From NCBI GenBank assembly GCA_031323845.1, contig JAVIYP010000062.1, positions 1 to 16,510 on the forward strand: DNA of 16,510 nt, in the 5' to 3' direction. Numbering within the stretch: position 1 is the stretch's first letter; each line of letters opens with the position of its first letter. The stretch is from PUPG01 sp031323845. GTDB lineage: Bacteria > Bacteroidota > Bacteroidia > Bacteroidales > UBA7960. Under the pieces are notes generated by a model that saw nothing but the letters and a program-made list of their open reading frames with translations, was not told the origin of the DNA and did no database searches. A program made the position numbers and the translations under genes. Shown piece by piece: positions 7,291 through 13,923 of this stretch.

Positions 7291-8316
7291 ATGAATACGC
7301 GAACAAAAGTTCTGGTCATCAGATTCAGCTCCATTGGTGATGTGGTGCTGACAACGCCCGTGTTGCGCTGTCTTAAAAACATTCCTGACCGCAACATTGA
7401 AGTGCATTACGTTACCAAGAACACCTATGAGGAGGTTTTACAGGAGAACCCCTACATTGACCGCCTTCACCTGCTGGATGGCAACCTTGTGCAGCTGATG
7501 CTAAGGCTGAGAAAGGAGAAATTTGATTATATCGTTGATCTTCAGAACAGCATTCGTTCCGTTGTGATGAAGCTGGTGCTGCTCAGACCTTCTTCCGGAC
7601 TGAACAAAGCCAATGTAAGAAAGTGGATGATGACTAATTTCAAGATCAATCGTTTGCCTCCTGTTCATATTGTGGACCGCTATCTGGCAACAGCCCGGGC
7701 TTTAGGGGCAAAGAACGACGGTAAAGGACTCGACTTCTTTTTGTCGCAGTCGTCGGAGTCTGTCCTGGAAATACTGCCCGAATCATTTCAGCCGGGATTT
7801 ATTGGCTTTGCCATTGGAGGGCAGCATGCCACCAAACGTCTTCCAAACGAAAAAATCATTTCCATAATAAACCGGCTCCCGCTGCCTGTGGTATTGCTGG
7901 GGGGTGAGGCCGACAAGGAAAATGCCGCCCTGATTGCCGCCGAATGCGATCAGCCGGTGTTCAACACTTGTGGTTTGTTATCGCTCCATGAGTCGGCGAG
8001 GCTTGTAAAAACTGCCAAAGTCCTCATTACGCACGATACCGGTTTGATGCATATTGCAGCTGCTTTCAACAGCTATATTGTTTCGGTCTGGGGCAATACC
8101 ATTCCGGCTTTTGGCATGTACCCCTATATGCCGGAATTTCCCGAACGTTTTTGTGTTGTTGAGGTTAAAGATTTGGCATGCCGGCCCTGCAGCAAACTGG
8201 GATATATGAAATGCCCCAAGGGTCATTTTAAGTGTATGATGGAAATCAATGAAGATGAAATAGCACGCTCGGTACAGCGAATGATGTTACAACAGGCAGA
8301 AGAATCAGGTTCCTGA
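7291..8316 (+). CDS. Glycosyltransferase family 9 (heptosyltransferase-like)
   Basis: The 341-residue product is a GT-B fold enzyme of the ADP-heptose:LPS heptosyltransferase family (WaaC/WaaF/RfaQ type), peripheral on the inner face of the cytoplasmic membrane and involved in lipopolysaccharide core or related glycan assembly. The N-terminus has the family signature VIRFSSIGDVVLTTPVLR with Asp17, which aligns with the Asp13 proposed as catalytic base in E. coli WaaC. The C-terminal half carries GFAIGGQHATKRLP, a Rossmann-type VVLLGGEADKEN strand-loop, and HDTGLMHIAAAF (from His248), the conserved nucleotide-sugar-binding segment. A C-terminal cysteine cluster follows: Cys297, Cys300, Cys308 and Cys315. 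Donor and acceptor cannot be assigned, and no other LPS gene is next to it. The ATG at 7291 immediately precedes the first beta strand, so the start is secure. Confidence 0.92.
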   Translation: MNTRTKVLVIRFSSIGDVVLTTPVLRCLKNIPDRNIEVHYVTKNTYEEVLQENPYIDRLHLLDGNLVQLMLRLRKEKFDYIVDLQNSIRSVVMKLVLLRPSSGLNKANVRKWMMTNFKINRLPPVHIVDRYLATARALGAKNDGKGLDFFLSQSSESVLEILPESFQPGFIGFAIGGQHATKRLPNEKIISIINRLPLPVVLLGGEADKENAALIAAECDQPVFNTCGLLSLHESARLVKTAKVLITHDTGLMHIAAAFNSYIVSVWGNTIPAFGMYPYMPEFPERFCVVEVKDLACRPCSKLGYMKCPKGHFKCMMEINEDEIARSVQRMMLQQAEESGS

Positions 8317-8341
8317 TATGCATTCCGGTTATTAAAAATTC

Positions 8342-8366
8342 CGCAACGACCGGGCATGCCCTTGCG
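8342..8366. terminator. Possible hairpin between convergent GT9 and MBL genes
   Basis: CGCAA (8342-8346) pairs with TTGCG (8362-8366) and encloses GGG/CCC around CATG (8352-8361), leaving a 5-nt bulge on one side. It sits in the 65-bp gap between two convergent genes, where a two-way terminator is expected. There is no T-run on either side, so confidence is low. Confidence 0.35.
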
Positions 8367-8381
8367 ACATGTTTACCGCCT

Positions 8382-9029
8382 CTAATACACACCGGTTAAA
8401 AATGGATTTGCTTTCCGCTCCTCACCGATGGTCGTTTCCGGCCCGTGTCCCGGGTATACGGCGGCTTCGTCGGGCAATATAAGCAGCTTTTGCAGAATGG
8501 ACTTGATCAGCTCATCGTGGTTGCCGGTAGGCAGGTCTGTGCGGCCGATGCTGTTTTGAAACAGCACATCGCCGGCAAAGATGAGCTTTGCGGATTCGTG
8601 GTAATAACACAGGCTGCCCGCCGCATGACCGGGGGTGTAGATCACTTTCAGCTCCTGGTTGCCAAAAGAAACAATATCACCATCATCAAGGAACATTTCT
8701 GGCATGACGGGTTTTTCCACATCAAAACCAAAAACCTTACCGTATTCTTTGCTGTTTTCGAGAAAAGTAAGGCTGTCTTTATGTGTCAGGGGTTTTATCC
8801 TGTAGGTTTTAGATACAAAGCGACTGCCCAGCATATGATCGACATGGCAATGTGTGAGCAACTGGAGCACGGGTTTCAGCTGTTGTTCTTCAATAAACGC
8901 GGCCAGTTCTTTTTTTTCATGTTTCTCATAGCAGGAGGCGTCAATAATGGCGCACTCCCCGGTTTCATCGTAAAGAACATAGGTGTTTACCTGGAAAGGA
9001 TTGAAAGTGAATCGCCTGATCTGAACCAT
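8382..9029 (-). CDS. Metallo-beta-lactamase-fold hydrolase (glyoxalase II-like)
   Basis: The 215-residue protein belongs to the MBL-fold hydrolases close to the hydroxyacylglutathione hydrolase (glyoxalase II)-like group, cytoplasmic with no signal peptide. All expected metal ligands are present for a dinuclear site: the HxHxDH motif as H60-C-H62-V-D64-H65, His135 in TPGHAAGSL, Asp154 in FAGDVLF, and His195 in YPGHGPET. The N-terminal FNPFQVNTYVLYDE strand is characteristic of the subgroup. It is shorter than classical glyoxalase II and lacks that enzyme's C-terminal helical substrate domain, so a thioester or other small hydrolase role is as likely as glutathione chemistry. It converges on the GT9 gene and diverges from the M20 gene, so it is monocistronic. 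The ATG at 9029 is the natural start. Confidence 0.92.
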   Translation of the reverse strand: MVQIRRFTFNPFQVNTYVLYDETGECAIIDASCYEKHEKKELAAFIEEQQLKPVLQLLTHCHVDHMLGSRFVSKTYRIKPLTHKDSLTFLENSKEYGKVFGFDVEKPVMPEMFLDDGDIVSFGNQELKVIYTPGHAAGSLCYYHESAKLIFAGDVLFQNSIGRTDLPTGNHDELIKSILQKLLILPDEAAVYPGHGPETTIGEERKANPFLTGVY

Positions 9030-9114
9030 AGTGAATTAAATTAGGATACGGTGTATCGTTGATGTATTTGTTTCTTATTAATATATTCAACAAGTTTCTG
9101 TTGCTCTTGTTTAT

Positions 9115-9122
9115 CAAAGATA
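9115..9122 (-). promoter_or_regulatory. Candidate -7 promoter element for the MBL-fold gene
   Basis: Read on the minus strand this is TATCTTTG, the same octamer as the tyrS candidate, 85 nt before the MBL start. It lies within a 15-bp inverted repeat TTTATC-AAA-GATAAA (9110-9124), which could serve as an operator. No clear -33 TTG is seen. Confidence 0.45.
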
Positions 9123-9167
9123 AATAAAAAAGCAGTAAATTAGCTGTATACACTAAACGAAGAATGT

Positions 9168-10361
9168 ATGGAATTGTTACAAAAAGTAAAGGCATTGGCA
9201 GACGAGTTTTTTGACGACATTGTTTATTATCGCCGTCATTTGCATGCCATGCCTGAACTGTCGATGCAGGAGGTCAAAACGGCGGCTTTCCTTGCCGACC
9301 GCCTGAGGGAGTCGGGCATTGAGGTGACGGAAGGGGTTGCGGGCACCGGCTTGACGGCTGTCATTAAGGGAAGAGACCCCGATGCTGCCATGGTGGCTTT
9401 GCGTGCAGATATGGATGCTTTGCCCATTCAGGAAGAGAGCCGTGTGGAATATAAGTCTTCGGTGCCGGGTGTGATGCACGCTTGCGGCCATGATGCGCAC
9501 ATGGCCGGTTTGCTGGGTGCCGGCAGGATCCTTCATGCGTTGCGTGATGAGTGGAGCGGCTCTGTAAAACTGATTTTTCAGCCTTCCGAGGAAAGCTATC
9601 CCGGGGGTGCCTCATTAATGATCCGTGAAGGTGTTCTGGACCATCCCAAGCCGGTTGCCGTTTTCGGCCAGCATGTTTTTCCGGGCTTGCCGGCCGGCAA
9701 GGTGGGCATCCGCAGTGGCATGTATATGGCATCCACCGATGAAGTGTACCTTGCTGTAAAAGGGAAAGGTGGCCATGCAGCCACCCCGCAACTGAATGTA
9801 GACCCCATAGTCATAGCCTCGCATATTGTGGTTGCTTTGCAGCAGATCGTTAGCCGGAACGCCACACCCTATATCCCGACAGTGCTGTCTTTTGGCCGTA
9901 TTGCCGGCGACGGCCTGATGAATGTGATTCCGGACGAGGTAAAGATTGATGGTACGTTCCGGACGTTCGACGAGGAATGGCGCAAGCAGGCTCACCTTCG
10001 CATTCGTGAAATTGCCGTATTCACGGCCCAGGGTATGGGCGGTGATTGCGATGTGGTCATTGAACCCGGCTATCCCTCCTTGTACAACAACCCTAAACTG
10101 GCCGACAGCTTTGTGCGCTATGCGGGTGAATATGCAGGTCGTGATCATGTGGAGGAGCTGGAGCTTTCGATGACAGGTGAAGATTTTGCGCACTTTGCCC
10201 GTCATGCGGATGCTTGTTTTTACCGCCTGGGTGTGAGCAATGTCAGGGAGGGTATCGTTGCCAACCTTCACACTTCAAAGTTCGACATCGACGAAGAAGC
10301 ACTGCGCACAGGGATGGGGCTCATGGCCTGGCTGGCCATTCGCCGACTTGAAGAAGCATAA
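9168..10361 (+). CDS. M20 family amidohydrolase / N-acyl amino acid deacylase-like peptidase
   Basis: The 397-residue product is a cytoplasmic metalloenzyme of the M20 peptidase family, amidohydrolase branch (HipO/ILR1/YxeP type), which cleaves amide bonds of N-acyl or N-acetyl amino acids and conjugates. The order of motifs is complete: RRHLHAMPE (21-30), ALRADMDALPI (77-87), HACGHDAHMAG (104-114) with metal ligands Cys106 and His108, FQPSEE (137-142) with the catalytic and ligand glutamates 141-142, GQHVFP with His168-169 region, the dimerisation-domain motif GKGGHAATP (199-207), MTGEDFAHF (335-343), and the final His368. Length is normal. The substrate cannot be chosen from sequence. The ATG at 9168 is preceded by an A-rich leader without a strong Shine-Dalgarno. 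A terminator follows at 10440. Confidence 0.94.
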   Translation: MELLQKVKALADEFFDDIVYYRRHLHAMPELSMQEVKTAAFLADRLRESGIEVTEGVAGTGLTAVIKGRDPDAAMVALRADMDALPIQEESRVEYKSSVPGVMHACGHDAHMAGLLGAGRILHALRDEWSGSVKLIFQPSEESYPGGASLMIREGVLDHPKPVAVFGQHVFPGLPAGKVGIRSGMYMASTDEVYLAVKGKGGHAATPQLNVDPIVIASHIVVALQQIVSRNATPYIPTVLSFGRIAGDGLMNVIPDEVKIDGTFRTFDEEWRKQAHLRIREIAVFTAQGMGGDCDVVIEPGYPSLYNNPKLADSFVRYAGEYAGRDHVEELELSMTGEDFAHFARHADACFYRLGVSNVREGIVANLHTSKFDIDEEALRTGMGLMAWLAIRRLEEA

Positions 10362-10439
10362 ACTCAGCTTCCGGGGGGCTCCGGACATATCACACACAAA
10401 CAGGGCAAAAGCTGGTGCTCCTGACCGAAGCAGTATTGG

Positions 10440-10465
10440 CAGGCCACTAAGGCCTGAAATTTTTC
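10440..10465 (+). terminator. Terminator of the M20 gene, overlapping the dsbD stop codon
   Basis: CAGGCC (10440-10445) and GGCCTG (10451-10456) form a perfect 6-bp stem with an ACTAA loop, followed by AAAT and a five-T run ending at 10465. On the plus strand it fits a rho-independent terminator of the M20 gene. The loop contains the TAG stop codon of the convergent dsbD gene (10447-10449 on the minus strand). Confidence 0.6.
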
Positions 10466-12435
10466 TTTCCTGTGTCCAGGAAATCAATATACCTGTTAAT
10501 GTTCAGATCGTATCCGTGCGGCGGGGCCAGCATGTTCTCGTCATGATCCAGCAATACGTAGTAGGGTTGGGTATTGGCGCCATAGCGCTCTGCCTGGAAA
10601 ACACTCCACTTCTGGCCAATGGTCCGGATGTTTCGCGACCGGCCCAGGGCGTCTGAAACAAATTGCTCCGATTCAGGCAAGCGCGTCCTGTCATCCACAA
10701 AAAGAGAAATCTTTACAAAGTCATTACGCAATCGTTCCAGCACACGGGGGTCCGACCAGACAGAAGCTTCCATCTTCCGGCAATTGGCACAGCCCAGCCC
10801 GGTGAAATCCAGGAAAACAGGCTTCCCGGCTTTGCGCGCCGCCTCCAGACCTTCGTAATAATCCGTAAAGGCCAGCAATCCGTGAGGCCCTTCCTGGACA
10901 CTTGCCCCCACGTAAATGCTCTCCTCCTCATCGGTTACGCGGTGTGTGGTCATCCGGCTCAGGTCGAATTCCTGCGTGACGGGTGAAGGCAGGAAGGAGC
11001 TGATGGAACGCAACGGGGCACCCCACAGGCCCGGGATCAGGTAAAAGACAAACGCAAATGTGGCAATGGACAGCATAAGCCTCGGAACGGACAAGTAGCG
11101 CAATTCGCTGTCATGGGCAAACCGTATTTTTCCGATAAGGTAAAGTCCCATCAAGAAGAATATGGCGATCCAGATCACCAGGAAAACTTCCCTGCTGATG
11201 AGCCCCCACTGACCTACAGCATCGGCAACCGATAAAAACTTGAGTGAAAAGGCAAGCACTACAAACCCCAGCGCAACTTTTACGGCATTCATCCATCCTC
11301 CCGATTTGGGCAGGGATTTAAGCGCCGTCGGGAACAGGGCAAACAGACTGAAAGGTATGGCCAGGGCGAGACTGAATCCCAGCATTCCGATAGCCGGTGC
11401 AAATACGCTGCCACTGACTGCAGCCTCAACCAACAGGGTGCCAACGATAGGACCGGTACAGGAAAAGGATACCAGCACAAAGGTCAGGCCCATCAGTATT
11501 ACCCCTATCAGTCCGCCGGTTTGATCTGCCTTGCTGTCTAAGGCATTCGACCATTTTGAAGGCATGGTGAGCTCAAACGCACCAAAAAAGGAAGCTGCAA
11601 AAAATACAAGCAGAGCAAAAAAGAATATATTAAATCCCGGACTGGTGGCCAGGGCATTCAGGGTGGAAGGCCCGAAAATCATTGCAATGGCGAGTCCGAG
11701 TACCACATAGCTGAAAATTATGGTAAAGCCGTAAAACAAGGCATCTCTGAGTGCTCTGGCCCTGTTTCCGGCGTTTCTCAGGAAAAAGCTCACCGTCAAA
11801 GGGATCATTGGAAATACGCAAGGGGTAAGCAAGGCCAGCAATCCCCCCATCAGCCCGAGAAGAAATGTCCAGCCCAGGCCGCTGTCCTCCGTCTCCTGCA
11901 CTGTAAAAATCTGTGGTGCTTCGTCTGTTGCATCGGTCAGCTCACCGTTGGGAGGCAACCCCTCCGGTCCTTCCAGGACAAAAGAAAAATCTATGTAGTC
12001 AGGAGGAAGGCAACGCTGATCATCACACGACATGAACTGCAATTCGCCTTGCACCTTAACTGTATAGCCGGTGAGAAAAACAACCCGCTGCGCAAAAGTA
12101 ACCCTTCCTCCGTACATCGGAATATCCATGTCGAAATTCGGGTCGTACTTTACCTCAGGCTCAGGAAATTGCAACTTCCCTGAAAGCTCAAACCCCGGAC
12201 CATCATCTATGAATACAGCTGTGGGAATAGGACCGCCCGGCTCCAGATCGGTGCCGTAGATGTACCAACCCGGATCAATGGTGGCCGTAAAACGAAGCTC
12301 ATATTCCCTCTCTGAAATTTTTTCGCTTTCAAACTGCCAGCTGACAGGTTCCAGAATCTGTGCCTTTCCTGCGAAAGAAGCCGTAAGCAAAATGATCAAA
12401 ACCATGGCATGGCGAAAGATGGTTGAAGGCATCAT
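10447..12435 (-). CDS. dsbD: Thiol:disulfide interchange protein DsbD
   Basis: The 662-residue inner-membrane protein carries electrons from cytoplasmic thioredoxin to periplasmic thiol proteins, supporting disulfide isomerisation and cytochrome c maturation. All three DsbD modules are visible. After a signal peptide ending near GKA (24-25) comes the periplasmic N-domain with the redox pair Cys137 and Cys142 (SCDDQRCLPP). Next is a membrane domain of about eight helices (roughly 188-472) with the conserved Cys206 (LTPCVFPMIPLTVSFF) and Cys326 (VSFSCTGPIVG). The C-terminal thioredoxin-like domain has the active site Cys549-Ala-Asn-Cys552 and a later cis-proline candidate in TQPYYVLLD. The length is somewhat above E. 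coli DsbD but normal for this phylum. Two adjacent ATGs (12435 and 12432) are equally possible starts; AGAAG lies just upstream. It is transcribed in the same direction as tilS, 141 bp downstream of it, and may have its own promoter. Confidence 0.95.
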   Translation of the reverse strand: MMPSTIFRHAMVLIILLTASFAGKAQILEPVSWQFESEKISEREYELRFTATIDPGWYIYGTDLEPGGPIPTAVFIDDGPGFELSGKLQFPEPEVKYDPNFDMDIPMYGGRVTFAQRVVFLTGYTVKVQGELQFMSCDDQRCLPPDYIDFSFVLEGPEGLPPNGELTDATDEAPQIFTVQETEDSGLGWTFLLGLMGGLLALLTPCVFPMIPLTVSFFLRNAGNRARALRDALFYGFTIIFSYVVLGLAIAMIFGPSTLNALATSPGFNIFFFALLVFFAASFFGAFELTMPSKWSNALDSKADQTGGLIGVILMGLTFVLVSFSCTGPIVGTLLVEAAVSGSVFAPAIGMLGFSLALAIPFSLFALFPTALKSLPKSGGWMNAVKVALGFVVLAFSLKFLSVADAVGQWGLISREVFLVIWIAIFFLMGLYLIGKIRFAHDSELRYLSVPRLMLSIATFAFVFYLIPGLWGAPLRSISSFLPSPVTQEFDLSRMTTHRVTDEEESIYVGASVQEGPHGLLAFTDYYEGLEAARKAGKPVFLDFTGLGCANCRKMEASVWSDPRVLERLRNDFVKISLFVDDRTRLPESEQFVSDALGRSRNIRTIGQKWSVFQAERYGANTQPYYVLLDHDENMLAPPHGYDLNINRYIDFLDTGKKNFRP

Positions 12436-12549
12436 ATACTTCTGTTTATTCGTTTGTAATTCAACTTCCTTAATAAAACCAAAACAATGCTGTTTCAGAC
12501 TTGAGCAGTTGTTTCCGGCCTTAACATATCAATATATATAACTGGTTTG

Positions 12550-12557
12550 CAAAATTA
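12550..12557 (-). promoter_or_regulatory. Candidate -7 promoter element for dsbD
   Basis: Minus-strand TAATTTTG fits TAnnTTTG and continues as TAATTTTGCAAA, the same 12-mer found upstream of the 784-residue protein gene (16294-16305). It lies 115 nt before the dsbD start, within the 141-bp gap after tilS. No convincing -33 TTG is seen. Confidence 0.45.
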
Positions 12558-12576
12558 ATATTATGATGCTTAATCC

Positions 12577-13908
12577 TTAGCACCAGGATGCTTTAAAGTA
12601 CCTTTTTGTTTTTTTTGTGATTTTAAAGTTGTCGTTGCTGCATATTCCGGGCATCCACACGATGGTTCCTGCCGACACCAGCACCAGCAGGTCCTGTTTC
12701 TCATGAACGGGGATTTTTTTGTCTATCAGGATGTCACTGATTTTCTTTTGCCCGCTCATCCCAAAGGGGGTCATTTTATCACCCGGCTTCCAGCTTCTGA
12801 GTGTCAGGGGAAATACAAGTTTATCGAGATCAGCTGTCAGGGTTTCCGGCGTTTTTTCCAGCTCCCCGAGGTGGTCTGTCATCCCCTGTTCCATTTGCAG
12901 CACCCGGTTAAGCGTTTGGATGTGAATCAGCTTCATGTCTTCACCGATTATATGCTCCTGTATGCCGGTATTTTCTTTACGAACGATGACAAGGTGTTCG
13001 CGATCTTTAATTGCATGATGTGATGCTGACGGAAACTGCGCTCCCGTGGGGGCATTGAGGCTCCTGAACACATCCCTGCTTTGGGCAAAACTAAAACCGT
13101 ATTCTTTCAGCAGTTCATACAGTATGGCTTCTCCGTAAGGCAGACGCAGGAGCGGTTGTATCTTGACATACACGGCTTTTTTATCGGCATGCGTCAGGTT
13201 TTTTTTATGGAGGGAAACAGTTTCCTTGTAGATGGCTTCAACGGCTTCCATCCGTTCAAAAAACACCTGCATGTTGTCGTGTGCCGATGGATTCAGTTTC
13301 ATTACAACGGGGATAAGCTGATGCCTGATCCGGTTTCGGAGGTAGGTATGATCTTTGTTGGAAGCATCTTCCCTGTAACGGATGTTGCTGCTGTGTGCCC
13401 AGTCGATGATCTCCTTCCTGGTGGCAAACATCAGGGGTCTTATCACATCCCCTGCTTTTACGGGAATTCCTTTTAGCCCGGCAATGCCCGTGCCCCTGAT
13501 AAGGTTGATGAACAGCGTCTCAATGGAGTCGTCGATATGATGTGCTGTGGCAATGACCCGGAACCCATGAGTGTTCTGTAAATGCTTAAGGTAGTCGTAT
13601 CTTAAGGTTCTGGCTGCCATCTGAAGCGAAAGCTTGTGTTGTTTTGCGTAGCTGGCCGTTTCGAAGCGTTTTGAAAAAAAATCCGCGTTCAGCTCGCCTG
13701 CACATGTTTTGACAAAGGCCTCATCCTCGTCTGCTTCCCGGCCTCTTAATTGAAAATTACAATGTGCAATGGCAAAAGGATACGGCGACAAACTGAACAG
13801 ACGAAGCATGCTCATGGAGTCGGGGCCACCGCTTACGGCCAGCAATACCCTGTCTCCCCGGTTAAGAAGTTGCTTCGTTTCAATAAAGTCAATAAAGCGC
13901 TCGTACAT
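12577..13908 (-). CDS. tilS: tRNA(Ile)-lysidine synthetase
   Basis: TilS attaches lysine to C34 of the CAU-anticodon tRNA-Ile, using ATP, so that AUA codons are read as isoleucine; it is essential in most bacteria and cytoplasmic. The 443-residue length matches the long form with a C-terminal domain. The N-type ATP-pyrophosphatase domain has the PP-loop SGGPDS at residues 26-31, HCNFQLRG at 49-56, and AHHIDDSIET at 122-131, with DHTYLRNRIRH further on. The TilS C-terminal domain is recognisable by LRSWKPGDKMTPFGMSGQK and the following DILIDKKIP segment. The ATG at 13908 gives the expected N-terminus. The gene starts 15 bp after the upstream 784-residue gene ends, so the two are probably co-transcribed. 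Confidence 0.96.
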   Translation of the reverse strand: MYERFIDFIETKQLLNRGDRVLLAVSGGPDSMSMLRLFSLSPYPFAIAHCNFQLRGREADEDEAFVKTCAGELNADFFSKRFETASYAKQHKLSLQMAARTLRYDYLKHLQNTHGFRVIATAHHIDDSIETLFINLIRGTGIAGLKGIPVKAGDVIRPLMFATRKEIIDWAHSSNIRYREDASNKDHTYLRNRIRHQLIPVVMKLNPSAHDNMQVFFERMEAVEAIYKETVSLHKKNLTHADKKAVYVKIQPLLRLPYGEAILYELLKEYGFSFAQSRDVFRSLNAPTGAQFPSASHHAIKDREHLVIVRKENTGIQEHIIGEDMKLIHIQTLNRVLQMEQGMTDHLGELEKTPETLTADLDKLVFPLTLRSWKPGDKMTPFGMSGQKKISDILIDKKIPVHEKQDLLVLVSAGTIVWMPGICSNDNFKITKKTKRYFKASWC

Positions 13909-13923
13909 GCGTACTGTTTCTTG

